A stretch of 64,000 nucleotides of DNA from CAZFHA01 sp964518595 (lineage in GTDB: Bacteria > Bacillota > Clostridia > Saccharofermentanales > Saccharofermentanaceae): contig CAZFHA010000006.1 in assembly GCA_964518595.1 (NCBI GenBank), positions 1 through 64,000 on the forward strand. The letters run 5' to 3'. The position numbers and the translations under genes are program-made. This document shows, in pieces, positions 1 through 9,388 of this stretch. Position 1 is the first letter of the stretch. The number at the start of each line of letters is the position of its first letter. The notes beneath the pieces are model-generated. The model saw only the letters and a list, made by a program, of their open reading frames with translations, was not told the DNA's origin and did not search any database.

Positions 1-56
1 GCGGGTGGTTTTTTGTTTCGCACTCTTCAGTGCTCAACTTGCTAAAGCAGTAATCT

Positions 57-90
57 AAAAGTCCTAGAACAACTACTGCTCTAGGACTTC
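57..90 (-). terminator. Intrinsic terminator of tRNA-Val
   Basis: On the minus strand an 8-bp stem (AGTCCTAG paired with CTAGGACT, positions 60-67 and 81-88) with a 13-nt loop is followed by TTTTAG. It lies directly after the tRNA-Val CCA end. Confidence 0.65.
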
Positions 91-93
91 TCT

Positions 94-169
94 TGGTGGG
101 TACTATAGGACTTGAACCTACGACCCCATGCGTGTGAAGCATGTGCTCTCCCAGCTGAGCTAAGCACCC
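94..169 (-). tRNA. tRNA-Val (anticodon CAC)
   Basis: The minus strand folds into a complete 76-nt tRNA with encoded CCA. The acceptor is GGGTGCT/AGTACCC with one G-T pair, the anticodon stem is CATGC/GCATG, and the loop TTCACAC gives anticodon CAC, which reads GUG. The T-loop is TTCAAGT. A terminator follows at once, so it looks like a single-gene unit. Confidence 0.9.
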
Positions 170-276
170 TCTGGACTATTCTTTAGACGATTCACTATAA
201 CATAAAATCTTAGGAATAAAAAGCAGTTGACGGGACAGCTGATTGATGTTATGATTTTTCCGTTGCTCTTGCTAGC

Positions 277-351
277 GGCGCCATAGCCAAGCGGTAAGGC
301 AGAGGTCTGCAAAACCTTTACTCCCCAGTTCGATTCTGGGTGGCGCCTCCA
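277..351 (+). tRNA. tRNA-Cys (anticodon GCA)
   Basis: This is a 75-nt cloverleaf with encoded CCA. The acceptor GGCGCCA/TGGCGCC is fully paired, the loop CTGCAAA gives anticodon GCA, and the T-arm is CCCAG-TTCGATT-CTGGG. A terminator hairpin follows six bases later. Confidence 0.92.
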
Positions 352-357
352 ACACAG

Positions 358-388
358 AAGACCCGAAGTCATTTCGCTTCGGGTCTTT
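358..388 (+). terminator. Intrinsic terminator of tRNA-Cys
   Basis: An 11-bp perfect stem (AAGACCCGAAG paired with CTTCGGGTCTT) with an 8-nt loop lies directly after tRNA-Cys. The U-run is short (TTTAT). Confidence 0.7.
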
Positions 389-410
389 ATCATATCCAAG
401 GAGGTTTCTG

Positions 411-1361
411 ATGAATTCTCATAAACAAAAGCAAGCCGTTTATCTTTTTGAGGAATACAACAGGGTATTGGGAGAAGTTTACGACCAACTGTTAGAAAGT
501 GTGACTGACGAACGAGCCTTACAAATGCCCGAATTTCAAAGGCAACTACAAATAAATGTCCTTAACAGTATTCAACCTTGGTTTAGTCAAGAACTAGATG
601 GTTTGGAAGACAATACACCTGAGGGCTTCTTTGATTCCTTGTTAGCGTTAGAAGATACCTTGGAGGTTTTTTCCATCGCCGCCCAGCGGATTGACGGTGA
701 CATGCCTGATTTACTGCTCCTTCGTCTAGGAGCCTTTGGTCAGCAGGCCGCCGAAAGCCTTTTAGCCTTAGCTCTAAGTCAGGACTGGCAGATTTCATCG
801 AAGGACAGTTTCGACGAAGAGGCTGAACTGGCACTTCGAGAACAACTAGCCATCCCTTTAGCAGCTCTTCGGGTCTTGGGACAATGGCAGTATGAACCGG
901 CAATTAAGCCTTTTTTAGATCGCTTTTGTAGTATAGAAGTACCTGATGAACTGCTGGCAGACAGCATGAAAACCTTCTGCGTAGACTTTGGCGCTACCAT
1001 TGTACCGGAGCTTCTAGGTAGAATTAGTGTAGCTATGGCCTCAAATTTGAATGGGCCATTCGAATATCTAATTATTTACTTAACTGAAATTGGTATTCAG
1101 GAGCCCTCCGAAGAGATTTTCCGTTGTTTGAAAGAGGCCTTTCGCAAGATGGAGCATAAGGTTATTGGTGCGATTTGCTTAGGGGATTATGGCGATGGCA
1201 GGGCTATCCCCCTCCTAAAAAGTTACTTGGAACGCCATATTCACGAAATTGACCGTCAATTTTTCTATGAAACGCTATCTGCGATTCACCGGCTCGGTGG
1301 AGATACTAAAGATATCCAAGATCCCTTTAGGGATTTCCAGAAATTTACACCTCAGGATTAA
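411..1361 (+). CDS. Hypothetical HEAT-repeat-like alpha-helical protein (316 aa)
   Basis: I do not recognise a specific family. The protein is soluble, acidic and almost entirely helical, with repeated amphipathic helix pairs rich in Leu and Ala, for example around residues 80-120 and 200-290. This resembles HEAT or PBS-lyase-like scaffolds. There is no signal peptide, membrane segment or catalytic motif. A strong AAGGAGG lies 7 nt before the ATG, which fixes the start. It has its own flanking terminators (358-388 and 1428-1466), so it is probably a single-gene unit. A scaffold or protein-binding role is only inferred from the fold. Confidence 0.7.
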   Translation: MNSHKQKQAVYLFEEYNRVLGEVYDQLLESVTDERALQMPEFQRQLQINVLNSIQPWFSQELDGLEDNTPEGFFDSLLALEDTLEVFSIAAQRIDGDMPDLLLLRLGAFGQQAAESLLALALSQDWQISSKDSFDEEAELALREQLAIPLAALRVLGQWQYEPAIKPFLDRFCSIEVPDELLADSMKTFCVDFGATIVPELLGRISVAMASNLNGPFEYLIIYLTEIGIQEPSEEIFRCLKEAFRKMEHKVIGAICLGDYGDGRAIPLLKSYLERHIHEIDRQFFYETLSAIHRLGGDTKDIQDPFRDFQKFTPQD

Positions 1362-1427
1362 TCAGGATTAATAAGTAAATAATATTTTTGCCTATTAGTC
1401 CTACATAATGGTTTTAAAGTTCAATCA

Positions 1428-1466
1428 AACTATCCGGTAATTTTTAATTGCCGGGTAGTTTTTTTG
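1428..1466 (+). terminator. Intrinsic terminator after the HEAT-like gene
   Basis: A 13-bp stem (1428-1440 with 1448-1460, one G-T pair) around a 7-nt loop is followed by seven T residues. It lies upstream of the ATG chosen for the next gene, which supports starting that gene at 1589 rather than at 1448. Confidence 0.85.
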
Positions 1467-1588
1467 TTTCACAACTATTCTCTTCATATTACCTTCATAT
1501 TATTCGACAAATTGCAAATAAAACATGTCTAATTATGTCCGCCAGTGATAAAATAAGAATAGATAAAACTGTAAAGGACGGTGCTAAT

Positions 1589-4500
1589 ATGAAAAATAAT
1601 TACAATGCATATAAAGGTAGACTCCTACTATTATTTCTGGCAATTCCCCTCATCGTTCTGCTTATTTCTATCAGCTTAGGGAAGTCTTCTACTAACGCTG
1701 AAGGTAGCCAGTTCGTTCTTGACCCGCTACCCACGCCGCAAAGCGAAAATTTCACAGGTACAATCGCCAACGTGAGTAATGCAACACAGTTAAGCGATGC
1801 CCTACGGAACCAAAACATTACCCAGATTTTTCTAGAGCAGGATATCGCTGTCAGTGGCAATGCTGTTACTACTATTTCAACCACAGGAATCAACCGCAAT
1901 TTGATGATTGATGGTCAAGGTCATAGGCTTACGGTTACATCTCCCAATGTTTCTGAAGGAAGCTTTTTTCATTTGCGTAATACTACCGCTACCCCGCCAG
2001 TTCGAACCTTTATGCTTAGAAATATTATTACAGCCGGTGGTAGGCAGAGTATTAATACTCTATTTCCACTAATACTTGTACAGAGTACCGGCTCCACATC
2101 AAGATTGACCTGGGACATAATTCTTGATAACGTCTCTTATACTGGTGACAGTACTCCTTTTAGTAACTTTATTCGTTCTCAGGTAGCCAGTGGTACCTCT
2201 GCTGACCGTTTTCGTGTCTTTTTCCGTAATCAAGTTACCATTAACAATACCCAATCCGAAAGATTTCGTGGTACTGTTAGTGCTATATTGGAGCCTAATT
2301 CTACAGTTCAAATCAGTAATAATGCCGTTAATGCAACCCAATTTATCTCTTTTGGATCAGGCAGCCTTTTCGTTGGTAATAATAGTAATTTAATTGGCGG
2401 GATGTTTACTGGCTATCGTTGGATTGATGTCTACCCAGGTGCCGAAATGAGAGGGCTAGTAGGTTCCGCCTCAGGCCTTTTTGGCTTTGGTAACGCTACA
2501 GTTGCTTCTATTCGAGTCGACACTGATGCTATCTTTAGCTTTGAAAGCCAAGTTAATGTCATCCTTTCTGATAGTGGTAGGCCATTATCTCTACTGGGCA
2601 ATCCCGGTGCTACCATTAGCTTAATCGGTACTAATGCAAATCAGGCAATCAATTTAACCAATGCGAACTCCCGGATTATCCTAGATACCCCCAAATTTTA
2701 TAATTTTCAGAATCGCACTGCAAGCGCAGCTGCTTTTACTATTAATTCTGCCACAGCCCCACAACTCCAGCTTCTTAATACCGGAATCGCAGTATGGCAG
2801 AGAGGCACGGATCAGAATGGAGATCCGACAGCCCCTTCTCCTTTCTCAGGTGCCAGCTTATTAACAGGAAATGCCGGCATTCTTTCTGGTTCTTCGGCTG
2901 AGTTAGATACCATGCTGGGAGGATGGCGAACCACAAACTTCTCCCGTTTTAGTGTAGTTTTCGGGGCGAATTTTGACTTGAACGGTGGAGAAGAGCCTGC
3001 GCCACCTACCCAAAGTCTCTTCCCGGGTGGTTTCATCAGCGAGCCTAATCCGGCTCCGGTGCGTACGGGACACAGGTTTAACGGCTGGAGCACAGCGGCA
3101 GATAACAGCGGCAGTACCTGGAATTTTGCCTTAGATACCATGCCCAGTAGGGATATTACCCTTTACGCCCAGTGGAGTGCCAATCGGTATATGCTGCACT
3201 TTAATCTTAATGGTGGTTCTGGTGCGAATCCAGAAAGCCAGTCTGTGGTCTTTGACAGTTTGGCCACGCCCGTAACTCCACCGACTCGTAGCGGCTTTAC
3301 TTTTGAGGGTTGGAATACAGCTTTAGATGGTTCCGGTCAGCCTTGGGATTTCCTAAGTAGCCGGATGCCGGCTCAGGAAGTAACCCTCTTTGCTCAATGG
3401 AGTCGAAACAGTTATCCGGTGACCTTTCAGCTTAATGGTGGTGACGGAGAAGCCCCCACCGGACAAAGCATTTTGTACCAAGGTCTAGTAGAGCCTGTGG
3501 CAAATCCCAGTCGTTTGGGTCATGTCTTTGTGGGTTGGAATACGGCGGTAGGTGGAGATGGTGTGACGTGGGATTTTGCCAGTAGTACCATGCCAGCAGC
3601 GCCTCTGACTCTCTATGCCCAATGGGTTCTGGATACCTTTAATTTACACTTCCATTTAAATGGCGGTAGTGGACTTCCCCCTGCCAGTCAAGAGGTGCTC
3701 TTTGGAGAGCTGGCCTCACCGGTAGATGATCCGGTTCGCGAAGGACATGATTTTATGTCTTGGAATACGGCTCAAAATGGCGGTGGAACCACTTGGGATT
3801 TTGGTCTTAATACCGTTCCTGCTGAAGATACTACCCTCTTTGCTCAGTGGCAGATTAATAGCTATTCTTTGAGCTTTGATCTTCAAGGCGGGGATGGGGC
3901 TGCACCAGATCCTCAGCTGGTGGTTTTTGGTAGTACCGCCACAGCGGTACCTGATCCGGTGAAAGAGGGACATAGTTTTGTAGGCTGGAACACGGCCTCA
4001 GACGGTAGTGGTAACAGCTGGAATTTTGCTACTTCTACCATGCCTGCAGCAGCAGTCACTCTCTATGCCCAGTGGGAAGTAAATCGCTATAACCTGACCT
4101 TCCATCTAAATGGTGGTACTGGCGCTCCTCCAGAGAGTCAGAGTGTTCCTTTTTCTGGCTTGGCTAATCCTGTCCCTGATCCAGAGCGGATTGGTTTTAG
4201 TTTTCTGGGCTGGAACACAGCCTCGGACGGAGGCGGAGTTCTCTGGAATTTTACTACTAACACCATGCCTTCGGCAGATGTAACGCTCTATGCTCAATGG
4301 GGGATTGATCGTTTTACCGTTACCTTTGACATTAACCAAGGGGACAGTGTTACACCTAGCCCCGTCAGTATTGACTTCGATGAAGTAATTCCTGATCCCG
4401 GTGACCCTACCCGTTTGGGACATGGTTTTTTAGGCTGGAATACAGCGTCCGATGGAAGTGGGGTGATGTGGGATTTTTCTACTATGACCATGCCTGCTAA

Positions 4501-7500
4501 TCATTTCACCCTTTATGCCCAATGGCGGATTGAGTCTTTTGTAGTGGATTTCGATCTGAATGGCAGTGATGGCCTTCCTCCTGAGGAACAGGTAGTGGAG
4601 TTTAACAGCCCAATCTCCCTACCTGAAGTACCGGCCTGGGAAGGGCATACTTTCTTGGGTTGGAATACAGAAGCTGGTGGAGGAGGCGTGATGTGGGATT
4701 TTTCTACTATGCCTATGCCTGCCCAGCACTTTACCCTTTATGCTCAGTGGGAAATAAATACTTATGTAGCTAGTTTTAATGTTAATGGCGGGGATACCCC
4801 TGCGCCTACCCCTCAGGAGATTGTCTTTGGTGAACTTTTGACTGACCCGGGCAATCCTAGTCGGCTAGGACATAGCTTCTTGGGTTGGAATACGGAACAG
4901 AACGGTTCCGGTGTCTATTGGAACTTTGCTTTAGACCCTATGCCTGCACAGAATTTTACCCTTTATGCCCAGTGGAGTCTGGATAGCTTTATGCTCCATT
5001 TCCATTTGAATGGTGGCTCTGGTGCAAATCCAGACAGTCAGGAAGTCTTTTTCGGTGCTCGGGCTACGGCTGTAGAGGAGCCTGTTCGTAGCGGTTTTAC
5101 TTTCGAAGGGTGGAATACAGCCTCAGATGGCAGCGGAAGCTATTGGAATTTCGATATAAGTACGATGCCTGCTAATTCCCTAACCCTTTATGCTATCTGG
5201 ACAAGAAACAGCTATAACCTCAGCTTTTCGCTCAATGGTGGTACTGGGGCAGTCCCAGTTACCCAGAGTGTTCTTTACCAGTATTTGGCCGAACCTGTAG
5301 CTGATCCCAGTTATTTAGGTCATGTCTTTATTGGTTGGAACACTGCCCAGAATGGTAGTGGCATTACCTGGGACTTTGCCAGTAGCCGGATGCCTGCCCA
5401 ACCTGTGACCCTCTATGCCCAGTGGGATCTAGATACTTTTAACCTGCACTTTCAGTTGAACGGAGGTTCTGGGTTGGCACCTTCCAGTCAGGAAGTCCCT
5501 TTTGGTCAGTTGGCTACTCCCGTAAGTGATCCGAATCGAGTGGGCCATAGCTTCCTCCATTGGAACACAGCGCAGAATGGTAGTGGTATTACTTGGAATT
5601 TTGCTACTACCACCAAACCGGCACAAGATACTACCCTTTATGCTCAGTGGCAGATTAACAGCTATCCTTTAACCTTTGAACTGCAGGGTGGTCAGGGTGT
5701 TACACCTTCACCTCAGGACGTGATCTTTGATAGTCTAGCTACAGCAGTAGCTGATCCTATCCGTGAGGGGCACAGCTTTAGTGGTTGGAACACAGCGACC
5801 GATGGCAGTGGTATTACCTGGGATTTTGCTACCACTACTATGCCTGCTAATCCAGTAACTCTTTACGCCCAGTGGGAAGTGAATGCCTATAATTTGACTT
5901 TCTACCTGAATGGTGGCCAGACTACGCCCCCCGAAAAACAACAAGTGTTTTTTGATACCTTGGCACAGCCGGTAGACAATCCCGGTCGTTTAGGCTATAC
6001 CTTTAGAGGCTGGAATACAGAGCTGGACGGCAGTGGTTCTATGTGGAATTTTGCTCTGGATCGGATGCCTGCCCGGGACATTACCCTCTACGCCCAATGG
6101 GGAGTAGACAGCTTTACGGTTGATTTTTCGGTGAATGGCGGGGATAGTCCTGCTCCCATTGGTCAGATTATAGATTTTGGCCAACTGATTGTTCAGCCCC
6201 CTGATCCCAGTCGCTTAGGTCATAGTTTTATCGGTTGGAATCGGGCAGCGGATGGTAGCGGTCATACTTGGAACTTTGCTTTAGATACCATGCCGGCAGA
6301 AAACTTTACCCTCTATGCTCAATGGCGGGTGAATAGTTACATGTTGCACTTTCACTTAAATGGTGGCGAGGGTCTTAATCCTGCCAGTCAGCCAGTAGTC
6401 TTTGGCACAACGGCTACAGCGGTAACTGATCCTGTGCGCAGTGGCTTTACCTTTAATGGCTGGAATACAGCGCCAGACGGCAGTGGCTCTACGTGGAACT
6501 TTGCCTCTACTACGATGCCTGCTCAGGAGGTTACTCTCTTTGCTCAATGGACGAGAAATAATTATCCAGTTACTTTTGATCTGAATCAGGGTGATGGAGT
6601 CCCCCCTCAAGGCCAAAGTATTTCTTATCAGGGTTTGGTCACGCCTGTAGCTGATCCTCTGCGTTTGGGACATGTCTTTGTGGGTTGGAATACGGCTTTG
6701 GATGGCAGTGGCATTACATGGGATTTTGCCAGTAGCCGGATGCCTGCTGCCCCTGTGACGCTTTACGCCCAGTGGGTGCTGGATACTTTTAATTTACATT
6801 TTAATATAAATGGTGGCTTAGGTTTAGCCCCAGCTAGTCAAGAGGTGCTTTTTGGTGATTTAGCCAGTCCAGTAGCTGATCCTCTTCGCACAGGCCATAG
6901 TTTTAGAAGTTGGAACACGCTGCAAAATGGCAGCGGTACAGTGTGGGATTTTGATAACACCACGAAACCAGCCCAAGATACCACCCTCTTTGCCCAATGG
7001 GATATAAACAGCTATACTCTTTCCTTTGATCTGCAAGGGGGAGACAGTGAACTGCCTCCGACTCAAGATGTAGTCTTTGAGAGTTTGGCTATTCCAGTAG
7101 CCGATCCAACTCGTGAAGGTCATAGCTTTACTGGCTGGAATACGGCTTCTGATGGTAGCGGCACTACTTGGGATTTCGCTTCCACCCTGATGCCTGATAA
7201 TGCGGTTACTCTCTATGCCCAGTGGGAAATTAACAGTTATAACCTCCACTTCCATGTCAATGGCGGTGATTCTCTTGCCCCTGACTCTCAGCTGATTGTC
7301 TTTGGTGATTTGGCATCGGCGGTGTCTGAGCCCAGCCGTACCGGATTTACTTTTACCGGTTGGAACACAGAGCCAAATGGTCAGGGTCTGGCTTGGGACT
7401 TTGCTACTACCCGGATGCCAGCAGAGAATCTGACCCTTTATGCTCAGTGGTCTATTAATAGCTACGTAGTAAGTTTTCAGGGTAATGGTGGCAGTCCCGT

Positions 7501-8935
7501 ACCGGATAACCAGCCAGTGGTCTTTGGACAATTGGTTCCCAAGCCCCCAGAGCCAAGTCGGGAAGGACATAGCTTTATGGGCTGGAGCAGTAACCCGGCC
7601 GGTACTCCCAAGTGGAATTTCTTCCTAGACACCATGCCCGCTAATAACCTAACCCTTTATGCCCAGTGGAGCCCTAATCTTTATGTGATGAGTTTTAATT
7701 TAAACGGTGGCGAAAGCGTTATGCCTGCGATTCAAGCCATAGTGTTTAATGAAAAGGCTACCGCTGTACCTGTTCCGGAGCGTTCCGGTTTCACTTTTAA
7801 AGAGTGGAATACAGAACTAGATGGCAGCGGAACCAAGTGGGACTTTGCTTCTACCCTGATGCCTGCTCGAAACCTCACCCTTTATGCCCAATGGACAAGA
7901 AACAGTTATACCGTTTCCTTTGCTCTCAATGGCGGTAGTGGTACAGCCCCCGTAAGTCAGAGTGTTCCTTATGACGGCTTCTTGCAAGCGGTGGGTGATC
8001 CCAGCCGTAGCGGGCATGTATTTGTTGGTTGGAACACTAAGGCAGATGGCAGTGGTACCACCTGGAGCTTTAGCAGTAGCCGGATGCCTGCGAACCCTAT
8101 TACCCTCTACGCCCAGTGGGCTCTGGATCGGTTCACCTTACATTTCAACCTAAATGGTGGTGGGCGCTCAGCACCTCCCAGTCAGGAAGTTTACTATGGT
8201 CAGTTGGCTACGCCTGTAGAGGATCCGACACGGTTGGGCTATACCTTTATAGGCTGGAATACGGCGGTGGATGGTAGTGGCATTATGTGGGACTTTGCAA
8301 CCACCAGAAAACCCGCCGAGAACACCATCCTCTTTGCCCAGTGGCAAGTGAACCGTTATATCCTTTCCTTTGACCTACAGGGTAGCGAAGGCGATACCCC
8401 CGCCAGTCAGGAAATTATTTTTGAGGGCTTGGCAACGGCTGTACCTGACCCAACAAAGACCGGCTACATCTTTATGGGCTGGAATACAGCCTCTGATGGT
8501 AGTGGTACCACTTGGGATTTCTCCGGTAGCACCATGCCTGCCAAGGATGTAACCCTCTACGCCCAATGGCAGCTTGCTGATGCTTTTATCCTTAGTTTTG
8601 ACCTCAACGGAGCAATAGGAAAAGCCCCTGACAAACAATTATTGCGCCAAGGGGATTTCGCTACCAAGCCTGCTGCCGAGCCGAGCCGCAAAGGATACCG
8701 CTTTATGGGCTGGAATACAGCTTCTGACGGCAGTGGACAGCTCTGGAATTTCACGACGGATAAGATGCCTGCCAAAGATGTGACCCTCTATGCTCAGTGG
8801 CAGAGATTGCCCTTTACTAAGACCGGAGAAGGGGATACTTTCAGATCGGGTACTGTTACCTTGGCACTGATTTCCGGAGCACTGTTTGTAGTCATTGCCA
8901 GCAAAAGGCAAAAACAACCTTATCAAAACAAATAA
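1589..8935 (+). CDS. Giant secreted surface protein: beta-helix-like head plus 26 InlB-type B-repeats (2448 aa)
   Basis: Residues 1-45 are a signal peptide (KNNYNAYKGR, a long Leu/Ile core, likely cleavage after TNA). Residues of about 50-450 are Asn/Thr/Ser-rich and strand-forming, like the pectate-lyase-like adhesive head of Gram-positive surface proteins. From residue about 455 come 26 tandem units of 73-75 residues of the Listeria-Bacteroides (InlB B / Flg_new) type, each with a LNGG strand, GWNTA-DGSG turn, W(D/N)F, MPA and a closing TLYAQW. The C-terminus is LPFTKTGEGD, a hydrophobic segment and KRQKQ, like a sortase signal but without canonical LPxTG. The ATG at 1589 follows AAAGGA. 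An in-frame start at 1448 lies inside the preceding terminator. The protein is probably cell-wall attached and adhesive; the ligand is unknown. Confidence 0.9.
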   Translation: MKNNYNAYKGRLLLLFLAIPLIVLLISISLGKSSTNAEGSQFVLDPLPTPQSENFTGTIANVSNATQLSDALRNQNITQIFLEQDIAVSGNAVTTISTTGINRNLMIDGQGHRLTVTSPNVSEGSFFHLRNTTATPPVRTFMLRNIITAGGRQSINTLFPLILVQSTGSTSRLTWDIILDNVSYTGDSTPFSNFIRSQVASGTSADRFRVFFRNQVTINNTQSERFRGTVSAILEPNSTVQISNNAVNATQFISFGSGSLFVGNNSNLIGGMFTGYRWIDVYPGAEMRGLVGSASGLFGFGNATVASIRVDTDAIFSFESQVNVILSDSGRPLSLLGNPGATISLIGTNANQAINLTNANSRIILDTPKFYNFQNRTASAAAFTINSATAPQLQLLNTGIAVWQRGTDQNGDPTAPSPFSGASLLTGNAGILSGSSAELDTMLGGWRTTNFSRFSVVFGANFDLNGGEEPAPPTQSLFPGGFISEPNPAPVRTGHRFNGWSTAADNSGSTWNFALDTMPSRDITLYAQWSANRYMLHFNLNGGSGANPESQSVVFDSLATPVTPPTRSGFTFEGWNTALDGSGQPWDFLSSRMPAQEVTLFAQWSRNSYPVTFQLNGGDGEAPTGQSILYQGLVEPVANPSRLGHVFVGWNTAVGGDGVTWDFASSTMPAAPLTLYAQWVLDTFNLHFHLNGGSGLPPASQEVLFGELASPVDDPVREGHDFMSWNTAQNGGGTTWDFGLNTVPAEDTTLFAQWQINSYSLSFDLQGGDGAAPDPQLVVFGSTATAVPDPVKEGHSFVGWNTASDGSGNSWNFATSTMPAAAVTLYAQWEVNRYNLTFHLNGGTGAPPESQSVPFSGLANPVPDPERIGFSFLGWNTASDGGGVLWNFTTNTMPSADVTLYAQWGIDRFTVTFDINQGDSVTPSPVSIDFDEVIPDPGDPTRLGHGFLGWNTASDGSGVMWDFSTMTMPANHFTLYAQWRIESFVVDFDLNGSDGLPPEEQVVEFNSPISLPEVPAWEGHTFLGWNTEAGGGGVMWDFSTMPMPAQHFTLYAQWEINTYVASFNVNGGDTPAPTPQEIVFGELLTDPGNPSRLGHSFLGWNTEQNGSGVYWNFALDPMPAQNFTLYAQWSLDSFMLHFHLNGGSGANPDSQEVFFGARATAVEEPVRSGFTFEGWNTASDGSGSYWNFDISTMPANSLTLYAIWTRNSYNLSFSLNGGTGAVPVTQSVLYQYLAEPVADPSYLGHVFIGWNTAQNGSGITWDFASSRMPAQPVTLYAQWDLDTFNLHFQLNGGSGLAPSSQEVPFGQLATPVSDPNRVGHSFLHWNTAQNGSGITWNFATTTKPAQDTTLYAQWQINSYPLTFELQGGQGVTPSPQDVIFDSLATAVADPIREGHSFSGWNTATDGSGITWDFATTTMPANPVTLYAQWEVNAYNLTFYLNGGQTTPPEKQQVFFDTLAQPVDNPGRLGYTFRGWNTELDGSGSMWNFALDRMPARDITLYAQWGVDSFTVDFSVNGGDSPAPIGQIIDFGQLIVQPPDPSRLGHSFIGWNRAADGSGHTWNFALDTMPAENFTLYAQWRVNSYMLHFHLNGGEGLNPASQPVVFGTTATAVTDPVRSGFTFNGWNTAPDGSGSTWNFASTTMPAQEVTLFAQWTRNNYPVTFDLNQGDGVPPQGQSISYQGLVTPVADPLRLGHVFVGWNTALDGSGITWDFASSRMPAAPVTLYAQWVLDTFNLHFNINGGLGLAPASQEVLFGDLASPVADPLRTGHSFRSWNTLQNGSGTVWDFDNTTKPAQDTTLFAQWDINSYTLSFDLQGGDSELPPTQDVVFESLAIPVADPTREGHSFTGWNTASDGSGTTWDFASTLMPDNAVTLYAQWEINSYNLHFHVNGGDSLAPDSQLIVFGDLASAVSEPSRTGFTFTGWNTEPNGQGLAWDFATTRMPAENLTLYAQWSINSYVVSFQGNGGSPVPDNQPVVFGQLVPKPPEPSREGHSFMGWSSNPAGTPKWNFFLDTMPANNLTLYAQWSPNLYVMSFNLNGGESVMPAIQAIVFNEKATAVPVPERSGFTFKEWNTELDGSGTKWDFASTLMPARNLTLYAQWTRNSYTVSFALNGGSGTAPVSQSVPYDGFLQAVGDPSRSGHVFVGWNTKADGSGTTWSFSSSRMPANPITLYAQWALDRFTLHFNLNGGGRSAPPSQEVYYGQLATPVEDPTRLGYTFIGWNTAVDGSGIMWDFATTRKPAENTILFAQWQVNRYILSFDLQGSEGDTPASQEIIFEGLATAVPDPTKTGYIFMGWNTASDGSGTTWDFSGSTMPAKDVTLYAQWQLADAFILSFDLNGAIGKAPDKQLLRQGDFATKPAAEPSRKGYRFMGWNTASDGSGQLWNFTTDKMPAKDVTLYAQWQRLPFTKTGEGDTFRSGTVTLALISGALFVVIASKRQKQPYQNK
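2952..8800 (+). repeat. Array of 26 coding repeats of about 222-225 bp arranged in higher-order blocks
   Basis: Each unit encodes one InlB-type B-repeat. Units are not equally similar: they fall into ordered classes that recur at units 2, 10, 16 and 22 (nucleotides about 3181, 4981, 6331 and 7675). Class A has RSGFTF, class B begins RNSY or RNNY and has HVF and (S/A)SSRMPA, class C begins LD(T/R)F and usually carries KPA where the others have MPA, and class D has LQGG or LQGS. Confidence 0.9.
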
Positions 8936-8947
8936 ATATACATCCAG

Positions 8948-8986
8948 AAGCGAGCTCCCTAAATTTAGCACTTTGGGGGCTCGCTT
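8948..8986 (+). terminator. Intrinsic terminator after the surface protein
   Basis: AAGCGAGCTCCC pairs with GGGGGCTCGCTT around a loop of about 14 nt, followed by a T-rich tract. It lies 12 bases after the stop codon. Confidence 0.75.
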
Positions 8987-9054
8987 ATTTCTTTACTCTT
9001 TCTGATACCTTCGACTCACTTCGGCCCACAAGTTTATTTTTTTCAAAAAAAGTG

Positions 9055-9083
9055 TTGACAAGGTCTCTATGGGCTGATAGAAT
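9055..9083 (+). promoter_or_regulatory. Sigma-A promoter of the tRNA-Met/Glu unit
   Basis: TTGACA (9055-9060) and TAGAAT (9078-9083) are separated by exactly 17 bp. The first tRNA begins 43 bases downstream. Confidence 0.85.
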
Positions 9084-9125
9084 CTAATAGCGTTGCGGGG
9101 GAGCGCCTGCAAACTCTGATGTTAT

Positions 9126-9202
9126 GGCGGCATAGCTCAGTTGGCCAGAGCGTCCGGTTCATACCCGGCAGGTCGTAGGTTCAAATCCCACTGCCGCTAC
9201 CA
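9126..9202 (+). tRNA. tRNA-Met (anticodon CAT)
   Basis: This is a 77-nt cloverleaf with encoded CCA; the loop TTCATAC gives anticodon CAT. The acceptor is GGCGGCA/TGCCGCT, so it lacks the three G-C anticodon pairs and the C1 mismatch expected of an initiator and is probably elongator Met. A tRNA-Ile reading AUA after lysidine modification cannot be excluded. The T-stem GTAGG/CCCAC carries one A-C mismatch. Confidence 0.85.
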
Positions 9203-9207
9203 TATTC

Positions 9208-9282
9208 GGCCCGTTGGTCAAGCGGCTAAGACATTGCCCTTTCACGGCGAAGACAGGGGTTCGATTCCCCTACGGGTCACCA
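9208..9282 (+). tRNA. tRNA-Glu (anticodon TTC)
   Basis: This is a 75-nt cloverleaf with encoded CCA, five bases after tRNA-Met. The acceptor is GGCCCGT/ACGGGTC, the loop CTTTCAC gives anticodon TTC, and the T-arm AGGGG-TTCGATT-CCCCT is fully paired. It is co-transcribed with tRNA-Met. Confidence 0.92.
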
Positions 9283-9292
9283 ACTTGAATAA

Positions 9293-9328
9293 GACCGAAG
9301 GCCAACCGCCTTCGGTTTTTGTTTTTTT
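9293..9328 (+). terminator. Intrinsic terminator of the tRNA unit
   Basis: ACCGAAGGC pairs with GCCTTCGGT around CAACC, followed by a long T-rich run. Confidence 0.9.
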
Positions 9329-9388
9329 CTCGGCCTTTTTCAAAAGGCTGACTATTGCTCTAGAGAGAAAGAAGAAAGGCGGTTGTCT

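Noticed and set aside
160..399. 79-codon minus-strand open frame
   Set aside because: It runs across tRNA-Cys and a terminator; the translated RHPESNWGVKV-like sequence is a known shadow of tRNA genes.
1448..1588. Upstream start for the giant surface protein
   Set aside because: It would begin within the terminator of the preceding gene and lacks a ribosome site; the start at 1589 gives a proper signal peptide.
6860..7570. 236-codon antisense frame in the surface protein gene
   Set aside because: Long antisense frames recur throughout this repeat array because of its regular codon pattern; none has a ribosome site or family match.
2952..8800. CRISPR-like regular repeats
   Set aside because: The period is about 222-225 bp, the units are coding and contiguous, and there are no spacers.
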